A stretch of 64,000 bases of DNA from Agapetus fuscipes. Taxonomy: Eukaryota > Arthropoda > Insecta > Trichoptera > Glossosomatidae. How positions within the stretch are numbered: the stretch's first letter is position 1; every line of letters starts with the position of its first letter. The translations under genes were made by a program, and so were the position numbers. Below, in pieces: positions 54,270 through 64,000 of the stretch. The stretch covers positions 10,216,493 through 10,280,492 of the forward strand of contig OX637362.1 of assembly GCA_951799405.1 (NCBI GenBank), written 5' to 3'. Under the pieces are notes generated by a model that was given only the letters and a program-made list of their open reading frames with translations, searched no databases and was not told the DNA's origin.

Positions 54270-57200
54270 ATGCCCATCGACATGTACTACCTGCCTCCAT
54301 CTCCTCCATGCAGAGCTGTTCTCCTGACCGCCAGAATGCTGGGGGTGGACCTCAATCTAAAGGTCTGCAACGTGCTGGAGGGAGAGCACAAGAAACCTGA
54401 GTTCATGAAGGTGAGCGATGCTTTCGGACAGAGCCAGCTTTTGAGAAGAGGTCTGATTGTAGATTCCAATTGGGTCACGAGCAATCAGAACAAAGCGTTC
54501 CTGGATATATAGGTTGGTATTTGGCTGATCACCCATGCTGTAAAAAAATATTCACTTTGCCAATGTCACCCCTGTTGCAGGCAAGAACGGCACGAGTTGC
54601 AGGGTGTCCATGAGAATGCATATAATGTGAATTCCCAATGTAATATATCTTTGCAACTTAGATTATATAAGCGTGCCATCTTTTTTGACTTGAATATGAA
54701 ATGGACTATGCTAGAAGTTTTTTCATCATAAGAGTCTTCAGTGGAGCACCAAAATCCTTAAGGTGGCCAAAATGTAATAAGTATGGTAGTATGAGAATTC
54801 ATCGCCTTTATAAACGGTCACAAAGATTACGTACCTTGTAAAAAAAATAGCTCTTTGTTCGCGTAGAAATATCGCTGGGGTCCGGAGTTCTTCGATGACG
54901 ACAATTTTGGGTAATTGCAGGTATTAACAAATATCAGATGAATTTTCGACCAACACAGTGCGCATCTATTGTTTTGTTACGATTTTACTGGGGATTCTCT
55001 TTTAATTAAACTGCAATGGTTTTTTTAAACACAATTTATTTTACACGGTTTGGTTCACAATTAAAAATAATTGATAATCTCTGCGTATATGGTATTCACG
55101 TCCATATGTTGAATATAACTAATTCACTGATGCCCTTTGCAGTCCGTATATAAAGGTATATAAAGGATCATTCTTGCATATTTGAGATCATTCGATCTCT
55201 CGCTTATACCAGACTACCGTTCTATGTACTTTACTGCTACCATCATACTAGAGCCAGATTGTTCTGCGCACTAGCGCACATGTTCAGGCGCACGTGGGTA
55301 CTTCAAATCCTTAGTTCGTAACAGAATGTTGTTGATCTTAAATGTTTTAAGGTTATTTTAGGTCTACAGAATGTTAATCCAGATGGACAGTAAATTTTGT
55401 AAAAAATATCATGCCGACATGAATTGTGAATCAGATGAATACAACCTTCAAACTTATGTTATTGGTAGAAACGGATGAAAGTGTATAAAAATTAAACTAT
55501 TAGTCTTATTTCAGATGAATCCTCAACACACGATTCCTACCATGAACGACAACGGTTTCATCTTGTGGGAAAGGTCAGTACACTTTCAAATTAAAATATT
55601 GTGAAACAGGAAGATCACTTACTTTGAAAATGGCCCATAAGCTTAGAAAAATATGCTAGCTTGAAGAGGGCTTTCCAAAAGTATCCCGGGATAAAAACAG
55701 CCAAAAGAAAAATCATATTTGTTTGAAAAAAAATTGGAAAAGAAATATTGTTAAATACCAGCTTGATGGCGGACAGTGTACAGAGAGAGGGGAGAAAAGC
55801 AACCAATAAGAGACCACTTGCGTTCCATTTGTGAACCAGCTGACCAATCACAACTTGACTGTATTCTGCTTGTGCAAAACATTGCAGATTGCAGACATTT
55901 GATTTTAAAATAAACTTAAACGTTAAGTAGAAAACAAAATTTAACAAAATTGTGTTTATCTTTTCATTTCAGTCGTCCAATAATGACGTACCTGGTGAAC
56001 CAATACAGCAAAAACGACTCGCTGTATCCCAAAGACCCTAAAGAACGCGCCGTGGTGGATCAGAGACTGTTCTTTGACATGGGAACCCTGTACCAAAGAA
56101 TGGGAGATTACTACGTAAGTGAAATAGCATTCATCCACTCTTCATCTTTGCAGGCCTTGTATCTTTTTGGACAGATGTCATCCTTGGAGCAAAGATGTAG
56201 TCATCTGACATTATATTGGACCCACTGCAGTGATGTGCACTAGTTTTATTAAAATGCATTCATTCAATATTGTTTTCTTCATCTTTACTGAAAAAAATCC
56301 TTCCACGGTCGGTCAAACGACCGTAATTTCACTTTCCATTCAATTTTCTCCACTTCACCATTTTGTCTTATTTGTAAGTTTATTTAATCAGAAGGGATGA
56401 ATTGGGTACCAAGATGCTGGGTTCACATCTAGACCATTATTTTCTCAACTGCGAATGCAAACGGATTGTTGGTGAAACCCGTCCTGGAACTTAATATACT
56501 CGCCGTAATCAAAAACAAAGTTGTTTTATTTTTCATCTTTTAATATCATTAATTATGTCGTCCTAGAGAAAAAGCTTTCAGAAACCGTGTTTAATTTTTA
56601 ATAGATACGTGTTCAAGCTACCTTCCTTTTCTAATACTTTTTCTAACCTTCGTTCTTCCTTCAGTTTCCTCTGGTCTTCTACGGGCAGGCCCTGGATCCT
56701 TCCAAGCTTCCTCCTCTCCAGGAAGCAGCTGGTTTCTTGGACACTCTGCTGCAGGGAAATTCCTTCAGTGCCGGAGACCACCTCACCTTGGCTGACATCG
56801 CATTGACAGTAACTGTCTCAAACATGGAGGTAAGTCTGACACAATAATACTTCTATACAACTTAACTACTGTGGCGAAAACTGGACTTTTAGAGCAATTT
56901 CATACCACGTTGTCTCCGAAGAAGTCTCGTGTGGCATGTAGAACCTATTGATTTACACAGGCAAGGGAGCTGGCTATCTTACGCCAACCACTAGATATGA
57001 AGTTGGAGGCTCTCTGATTTCAATGAGATAGGCTTTCATTTCTTGTGAAGGCTTGTTTGGTCAATAGATCATTTTGAGAATGCTTGTACTCCATGCCAGA
57101 GGGCTTGGATTTGATCCCCGTCGACGGTGCAATGATTTTTCTTTCACTCAGCCTTCACAAACCTACCACCCCCTTCAAGTTAAGTGTTTGGTGTAAGGTA

Positions 57201-57952
57201 GGTCTTTGCCTGTAGTTTTATAGCTGTAACTGCCGATCTTCTTTTTTTTGTGTCGGGTCAGGTCCACTGACGTCAATTATGAGTTACAAAGACGTCTCCC
57301 TATCTCTTGTAGCTTGAAATATGTGCTCCACTATCCTTATCCTTGTCCAATCTTGTATCCATGAGATCTGTTTCATACCGACACCTCGTTATCCCTCAAC
57401 TTTTCTTCTGATGATAAAATGCAACATTTCATACTTTTTCTCTCTATTCACATGTTCTAATGACAGCTTTCTGACCTTTATACTCGATAAATTGTATTAC
57501 AGTTTTGGCTCTCTGAAGCACATCTGCGCTGGAAGTCTCATCACCACGGTAATTCTTAGCTACCGATTATCGGTAATATTTATATGAACACTAATCAGCT
57601 GTTCACATTCTTCCATCTTGAATTGACAGGTCTTCATACAAATATTACCGATATTCGGTATGTAATAATTACCGTGGTGATGAGACTTCCAGCTCTGAGT
57701 TGCTGACCATCCAACATTCCATTCCATTCTTTCATGTCCACTCCAATATCTCCTCCGTTTTATTCCATATGGAACTAAGTAAAACACTTTATCTTCTTCT
57801 TCTAGGCTTTCGAATTTGACTTTTCTCCCTACTCCAACATTCTGGCTTGGTTCACGAGATGCAAGGAGGCTTTGGCTGCGCACGGCTATGAAGAAATCAA
57901 CCAAGCAGGGGTCAACATCATGGCGAGCTTCTACAAAAGTAAACTCAAATAA
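54270..57952 (+). CDS. GSTD: Delta-class glutathione S-transferase (5 coding exons, 217 aa)
   Basis: Cytosolic enzyme that conjugates glutathione to electrophiles in detoxification. Coding exons are 54270-54410, 55515-55573, 55973-56114, 56665-56829 and 57806-57952, all with GT-AG introns, joining in frame to 217 aa, the usual Delta length. The N-terminal thioredoxin-like domain (about residues 1-80) has the catalytic-Ser region YLPPSPPC (Ser11 by position), the NPQHTIPT glutathione loop with cis-Pro55, and the ESR glutathione-binding triad at 66-68. The C-terminal helical domain includes [14 protein letters not shown] (about 101-114) and the N-capping-type segment LTLADIALT. The start ATG follows a 3' splice site at 54238 (31 nt of 5' UTR), so at least one upstream non-coding exon probably exists; I did not locate it. 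Overlapping the stop is AATAAA, and a better-placed AATAAA is at 58024-58029. Intron 1 holds a LINE-A remnant and a solo LTR; intron 4 holds SINE2 pieces, an RTE-like remnant and a MITE. No disablement is seen. Delta rather than Epsilon is an inference from these motifs. Confidence 0.95.
54510..54668 (+). repeat. LINE-A 3' end with internal deletion
   Basis: GST intron 1. The stretch between GCAGGGTGT and CATGAGAATGC is lost. Confidence 0.75.
54975..55323 (+). mobile_element. LTR-1 solo LTR in GST intron 1
   Basis: 349 bp from TGTTACGATTTTACTGGGG to TTAGTTCGTAACA. No clear target duplication. Same strand as the GST gene. Confidence 0.75.
56887..57230. repeat. Inverted pair of degenerate SINE2 pieces in GST intron 4
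   Basis: 56887-57050 is a minus-strand 3' part (ACCACGTTGTCTCCGAAG), followed directly by a plus-strand head and body (57050-57230, AATGCTTGTACTCCATGCC). Confidence 0.6.
57235..57510 (-). mobile_element. RTE-like tail remnant in GST intron 4
   Basis: On the minus strand, a degenerate relative of an RTE-type C-terminal tail ([10 protein letters not shown]...[10 protein letters not shown]) with stops. The family call is tentative. Confidence 0.35.
57528..57693. repeat. Palindromic MITE copy in GST intron 4
   Basis: 166 bp from GCTGGAAGTCTCATCACCAC to its mirror GTGGTGATGAGACTTCCAGC. The asymmetrical centre is reversed relative to the other two copies. Confidence 0.85.
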
Positions 57953-58023
57953 ATCTTAACAAGGCTTTGGGATCCTGTTTGAGGTGGCGGTGCAATACTG
58001 TACTATTGTCATTCTGTGACGTC

Positions 58024-58029
58024 AATAAA
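58024..58029 (+). terminator. Polyadenylation signal of the GST gene
   Basis: Canonical AATAAA 72 nt after the GST stop codon, a typical distance. An earlier AATAAA overlaps the stop (57948-57953) but would leave almost no 3' UTR. Confidence 0.6.
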
Positions 58030-59799
58030 ATTGTAAACCTAACTGTCATCATCATCATCATCACATTTGACGTTTGAGTCGCCTGTTTGCAATGTCTGCT
58101 ATTTCCACACGCAACCGATTTTGAGAAATCGACATTTTAAACGTCGGTAATGAAAAATTGGTTAAAAATAATCTACCAACTTGTAATTTTTAGAAAAGAT
58201 ATAGCGGACATAGAAACATGTAAAAAAAACATACACACTCGTTAAGAGTATCTACTCATCCCTAAATAAATATAAATATTAATTTCACAAAAATAATTAT
58301 TCAAAAATAATGTCTTATTTACATTTCCGGCAGTAACTTTGTGAAGGTTCATTTTTATAAATTTAAAATTAAAACATTAAATATACAAATCAAATAAAAA
58401 ATATAAAAAAAAAAACAATTATAATAAGCGACAAGGCGACTCAAACATTAAAATGAATTAATGCAATTAATGCATGAAGAGTAAACATAAGTTTTTCATA
58501 TTTGTATTTGTACAACTTAACTACAACTTATTAAATAATTACGATATTATAAAAGTTAAAAATGGTATCTACAGGTTCCTATTTCAAAAATATAATTATT
58601 AACATACTTATCTACACTTTTCACCGACGCATTTATTTTTAATAAAGTTTATCAAAATTAATTTTAAAATACACAAAATCGGTTGTTATAATATGGAAAA
58701 ATATACAATAATGTAGTTTGAGCAAAAGATGCATATTGTAAAAATTATGATTTTTAACGGTAAATTATCTAATTTTTTGATGTAACAAAACAACACAGAT
58801 TTTTTTTTTCATAATTTTTTTTTTTTTTAAATAATAACACCTTTAATAATGACTTTCCACAGCGCTTCACAAAAAACTTTCAAAAATTTATTAATTTTAT
58901 AAAGATCTCAAGTTTTTTAAAATTATTTAAGTCTTTTTTTTTTACTCCAAATTCTTGCTTTCATACAAAAAAAATATAAATTCCCAAATACTGATTATGA
59001 AAAGACAATACATAATACAACATAAATATACTTATTTATTCTACTTAATTTTTTCCACATATCAATATTTACACGAATAAATAATAATTGTGTGCAATTT
59101 TTAATTTTCTGATTTCTTTTTTTTTATATATACAAGAAGAAGAGCCCTTTTCCATATTATAATTATCGTCTTTTTGGCATACCTATATAAATTTGGGGTA
59201 TAGATCAATATATAAAATAAAGTTGAACAAAAATTAGTGAAATTAAAACAATGTACTAAAAAATCCAATTTATTTTTGTTTACTTGTAAAAATAAAAGTA
59301 GCATCAGAATAGTTTGGTGTTAATAGATTAAAATAAAAAACTTCTTTGTTATAATTCACATGAGTTTTTATATTTTAATCTATTAAAATGAACTTTCACG
59401 AAGTAACTGCTAAAAACCTAGATAATATAATAGTTTGGTGTATTCGGCTTGTTATAATCAAAACCCAGGCAACCGTCAACGAGAGCAATCAAACAAAATT
59501 CACTGTTATCTTATGTCTCGTGACGCATCACACTGTTACAATGTGACACTTTTTTCATTGTAAGTATACCCATTTCGTAACATGGTACATACATTACTGT
59601 GAGGGAAAATATTGATCGATAAAAAATGTTGATAAATAAATCAAAATTGGAAAAAAAAAAGTGGAAGGCTGTCATTAATAAAAAAAAAAAAAATTGTACA
59701 GTGGACTGCACAGGACTTTATAGCACAAAATACGGTCATGTTTTAGGTCATAGCCAATTTTCAGAACAAAACATTTAGTTGTGTGTAAGTAATGAAGCT
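58030..59799. other. Very AT-rich gene-free stretch
   Basis: Long A- and T-runs, no SINE or LINE-A copies, unlike the rest of the window. Confidence 0.4.
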
Positions 59800-61600
59800 A
59801 ATCTTTTTAAGCAATCGTCTTTTTGCAGTATTATCATTGATCCCGTTTGTATCAAAACTAACACTTTGTTTGGTGGGTACCTATACTTTCATTGATATTT
59901 TCGAAAGTTATGATTGATTATTATATGGGTACAACTTACTAGATTTTAAGACTCGTAGCCTAGTATTTTATATTAGGCGTTTTAGTACCAAGAATATTAC
60001 AATTATTTTTGTATTAAAATTTGTCACTTTGTATGGTGGCTACACCTTATAATATTTATTTGAAAAAAGTAATGATGAATGTATGTAGGTTTATATAAGA
60101 GCTTTTCAATTGTAGAACATTATTTTTTAGTTAACCCGTTCTCTGCCGGGAAAATTTAAAATATTGTTTTCTCTTGTATGGCAACCCCCAAAACAAAGAG
60201 TATTAAGAGGCAATGCTTATTGTTGTTTTATAGCAATTGATTGAGAGAATTGTTATGTAGGTTTATTTATGGGTATTAGACGTTTTGCTACCAAAAATAT
60301 TACAATAATTTTTTGTATGAAAATTTGTCACTTTGTATGGTGGCTATACTTTATAATATTTTTTTGAAAAAAGTAATGATTCATTTATGTAGGTATATAT
60401 AAAATCTTTTCAATTGTAGAACATTATTTTTTAGTTAACCCTTTCTCTGCCGAGAAATTTTAAATATTTTTTTTCTCTTGTATGGCAGCCCCCAAAACAA
60501 AGAAAATTATGAGGCAATGGTTATTGTTGTTACATAGCAGTATTATAATGACGATTATGAAAAAAAAATAAAGAAAATCGTAGGAGCCGTTTTTGAGAAA
60601 ATCTCATTTGAAATTTTCAGCTGTTCGGAAGCCATCTTGAATTTTCCAAAATTTGAAAAATGTTTCACTATGAATTATAGTGATAAAAAAGTTTTTTCTG
60701 ATAAAGTTAAGAAACATAAAAGTTTTTTGCGTTTTGATGGGTTTTTGTAGCCTTTTAATTTCAATTTTTGATATCATGTAAACGGCCCTTTACGTTTTTA
60801 TTTTTAAAAAATTTATTTTATTTTTATATAGAATTTAATGTTACGTATAATATTGTAGAACATATATTTTTTGTCAACGCTTTCACTTCTGAGCAAATCA
60901 CAATTGTTTATTTTTTTCATATGGCAACTCATAGACGCCGATTAGCAAAAATGTTGCCATAACTAATTTTGATAATAATGTATCAAGCAACTACTTTACT
61001 GAAAATTTAAAAAAAATCGTTCGAGCCGTTTTTGAGAAAATCGCATTTGAAGTTTTCTCCTCTTTGGAAGCCATCTTGAATTCTCAAAATAGTGAAAAAC
61101 AAATTATAGTACAAAAAAGTCTATAAATTTTTCTTTCTTGTGAACCTAAAAAAAGTTTTACAAAATTGCGTTTTTATGGGTCTTTTTAATATTTTCGATG
61201 AAAATTTTGAGATCGTGTAAACGGTACTTTAAGTAATAAATTTTTTAATGTTTTCTTTAAATTTTTGTAGAAATTAATATTGCGCGTTATATTATAGAAC
61301 ATTTTTTTTTTGTCAACCCAGCCATTTCCGAGATAATCACAATCGTTTTTTTCTTTAATATGGCAACTCATAGACGCAGGTTGGGGAGAGTGTTGCCATA
61401 ACAAATTTTCTTCGCGACAATTTAAGCAACGACCACACTGAAATTTTAAAGAAAATCGTTAGAGCCGTTTTTGAGAAAAGTGAAATTTTATGTTTTTTTT
61501 GTATGGCAGCCATCTTGAATTTTCAGGGTGGTGCCATGCCAGTCGGCCCATCAAAATCTGTGGTTGTCAATTCTCTAAATCCAAAAATTGGTGTCTCTAC
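59800..61600. repeat. Degenerate tandem block, about 300 and 435 bp units
   Basis: 59989-60234 and 60289-60538 are about 80% alike by eye (TTTGTCACTTTGTATGGTGG in both). GAGCCGTTTTTGAGAAAA recurs at about 60590, 61023 and 61462, giving a second period of about 435. Confidence 0.65.
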
Positions 61601-61620
61601 GATCAGTAGTTCCGGCTGGG

Positions 61621-61674
61621 ACATACATACATACATACATACATACATACATCCATACGGACGGACGGACGGAC
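61621..61674. repeat. (ACAT)n followed by (GGAC)n microsatellite
   Basis: About 7-8 ACAT units then four GGAC units, at the right edge of the tandem block. Confidence 0.85.
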
Positions 61675-61768
61675 AGGTTCGACAAATTAGGTTTTTTTGC
61701 ATGTCCTGGTGCAGGACAACTCGTTTCCGTTGAAACCTCGTTTTTTTTTTTCCGGACGAATACAATAC

Positions 61769-61800
61769 TTTATAACAGTCCTTCGGACTGCTATAAAGTA
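61769..61800. repeat. Strong short hairpin
   Basis: ACTTTATAACAGTCC, a 3 nt loop and GGACTGCTATAAAGT pair almost perfectly (14 of 15). The function is unknown; it may be the end of a mobile element. Confidence 0.6.
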
Positions 61801-62721
61801 AAAAATTGTTGGGTCCTTCTTCCTGTATGATTTTAATTTTTAACAATAGTTGTTGTTTAAAGAATCGTCAAATGCTGTGATGAAAATAAACCTAAATATT
61901 AATGAATAACAATTAAATTTATTTTCACAAACATGCAGAATAAATATTCTTACTTTTTCTACAAAATCATAAAACTGATTTACTGAAAAATTAAAAACAT
62001 TTCTAATAAGGTTACTGCATTTATTCATTAATTTTCTGAAACCTTTTTAATTTGTTTCTTCTTCAACACAATAATAAAAATGTACAATTTTATTTTCGTG
62101 GGTTTCAGATTATGAAATTTTTAATTAAAATGATTTCTATGTTAAATTTAAATAAATAAACCCATCCACTGAAAAATTATAAAATAATTCAATAAACGTT
62201 AAAAGTATTCAAGGAAAATTAAATAGAAATATAAACTAAATATAAATAAAATTTGTGTAGGATTAGATGAAATACATTTTGTAAGTCTTACAAATAAAAG
62301 TATTTTTGCACTTACAACAATTAAATTAAATGACACTAATAACAAATAAATATTTCTAATTAATTGTTCACATCATTATTTTAATACTTAATCAGTAATT
62401 TTAGAATTTAATTAAAAATGTTGTGCATTACTCAATAAATGATTAACAAAAAAGTATTTATTTTGTTGTCTATTACTTCAGTTGGCTCCGGACCATGCTT
62501 TGATATAAACCAAAGGCGCTCGAGTATATTAGAATATTCTCGAAGTCTTGAAAATATATTATGCAACTATTTTTTTTTCTTTTATTTTATATTTAGGTAC
62601 CTACATTAAAAATACAACATAATGATGCTATGGCTGATTGGAAAACACGGTGGAATTCGAAAGATGTGTTTGAAATAAAACAGCAGCAGTTCAAGCCCCC
62701 TCAGCTACTGAGTTGACAGAT
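61801..62721. other. Very AT-rich gene-free stretch
   Basis: Continuation of the AT-rich domain; nothing recognised. Confidence 0.35.
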
Positions 62722-62925
62722 CGCTCCCCCAGTTCTTGTTTACCGTATACGCCAATCTTGTCAAATATGACTTTTTCATGCAGTTGTCTTATGAATTTAT
62801 CATATTCTACACAATCTGAGCTAAGAAAAACCGTAAAACTCGATAACGTGAGAGTTCTTTTAAATATTTTTAAAATAAATTTCTTGTTTTTATAAGACAC
62901 ATTGGTCCAGTATACATGCTGTAAA
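62722..62925 (-). repeat. Partial second copy of the 27.0 kb element
   Basis: Reverse-complement match to 27090-27279 including GATCGCTCCCCCAGTTCTTG. The far inverted end is decayed. Confidence 0.65.
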
Positions 62926-64000
62926 GATCTGACTCCATCTATATTCGTTTATACATCCGTAATTCTATACAAAGTATAATATATCTTTCTATGGCACTTA
63001 AAAACTTGGAACAAAAAAAAGTACCCTCATAAAAAAAACCTTGATCTGTCCTTGACAACTCCATTGCTGGGTTGAATTCAGTTTCGTTCTATTCACCGTG
63101 GGTGACGTGTCTCTTCTGTGTAAAATCATTAGATAAAATCTGAAAATTGCTGTTTAATATTTGATTTGTGGGTGTTTGTGTGAGGATGGAGCTGAGAATG
63201 GACCTGAGATGCTGCCGGGAGAAAATAATTAGGCTGATTGCACTAAAAATAACTAATGTCGCGACAATTAATACAAACTTAAAACCAGTGGCGTGTTCCT
63301 GTCCGTGAGTAAAGCGGTTTGCACAATTATTTTTCTACCATTCGAATTTCGATTGGTTAAGGCATTATTTATGGGGATGTGGAAAGGTCTTTCGTAGTCT
63401 GTGCTTCGGGTCTTCCACCCATATCGGGTTTTCCCGATATTGAGGTGTACCAGGAACAGGTTATGGAGTAGATATTTCCACAAATATTGTTTTGCCAGGT
63501 TTTCTTTATTTTGGCATCTGTCTCGGGTCTACTTGGCCGGACTTGCTGAGTATCAGACGGTGCCATGGTATTGCGAATTTTGGTAGAATGATGGGGTAAA
63601 TTAGAAGTTGTCTTCCCTAACAAAAGCAGCTTGGAAAAGAGTATGGAGTAGGCGCGCGTTAAGTTTTGTTAACGGGAATGCTGAAATATCCGATCCAGTG
63701 GGGTAACACTTAGTCGAAGCTGGTGACAAGACTTCCTTTCCTTTTTCCAAGAATTAGCGTGCTAAAGTCCTGTGACGTTTCTTTGGTGAAGAAGGGGAGC
63801 GTTGAGCTTGTAATTCGATCGAAGAACCCTACTCCAGAGGTCGCAAGTCCACTGGCTTCTCCATTGGAGCTAGCAGGCAGATTTTCTACTTAGAGGTGGG
63901 ATTTTAATTAAAATAATTATGGGGTGGGTGGAGGTAGATTTTGCATATCATTATAAATATATTATACGTAATACATTTAGGCACAATGTAATTTATTCAT
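62926..64000. other. Unexplained, less AT-rich sequence
   Basis: From about 63070 composition becomes more balanced with several 60-85 codon frames on both strands but no motif. It could be an unrecognised transposon or LTR, or a gene running off the window. Confidence 0.3.

Noticed and set aside
55615..55947. 110 codon minus-strand ORF in GST intron 2
   Set aside because: No motif, lies wholly within an intron, composition like the AT-rich background.

Overview
This is a window of insect nuclear DNA. It is AT-rich, genes are few and split by introns, the host gene structures use GT-AG splice sites, and most of the window is transposable-element debris. There are no bacterial operons, CRISPR arrays or ribosome binding sites. 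The order of insect is not resolved. The glutathione S-transferase is of the insect Delta type, and the LINE and SINE families look arthropod.

Host genes, all on the + strand: (1) 29545-32571, a four- or five-exon gene for a small secreted or membrane protein (225 aa) with a signal peptide, a Pro/Gly/Tyr-rich ectodomain and one C-terminal membrane segment. It has a plausible non-coding first exon and TATA-like promoter near 28.46-28.62 kb. (2) 36260-36451 and 41154-42080, two unrecognised single-exon ORFs that both start with an N-myristoylation-type MGN..S motif; the second is a 308 aa acidic, degenerate-repeat protein. (3) 54270-57952, an intact five-coding-exon Delta-class glutathione S-transferase (217 aa) whose introns 1 and 4 are loaded with transposon remnants.

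Repeats: LINE-A, the most abundant family, has a reverse-transcriptase C-terminal tail and a roughly 250 bp 3' end finishing in (TTAGA)n; dozens of 5'-truncated copies lie on both strands. LINE-B is an RTE-like tail, and LINE-C is a Jockey/CR1-like tail with poly-A. Three tRNA-derived SINE families are present. SINE1 has two full-length copies (13.1-13.6 kb and 48.95-49.38 kb) that begin with a 115 bp 5S rRNA-derived module followed by a tRNA-like module, a body, and one of two alternative LINE-derived tails. This 5S-tRNA-body-LINE architecture is the most notable thing in the window. Other items are two solo LTR families, a 1653 bp Harbinger-like element with a TAA target duplication, several MITE and palindrome families, and many nested insertions (3.2-6.6 kb, 13.9-15.5 kb, 15.8-17.5 kb, 23.7-24.8 kb, 43.4-45.5 kb).

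Region by region: 0-28 kb is repeat mosaic with no convincing host gene apart from one possible mini-exon near 22.2 kb. 28.4-32.6 kb holds the membrane-protein gene. 33-42 kb holds the two MGN ORFs among repeats. 42-54 kb is repeat mosaic. 54-58 kb is the GST gene. 58-62.5 kb is very AT-rich with a degenerate tandem block. 62.9-64 kb is unexplained, less AT-rich sequence.
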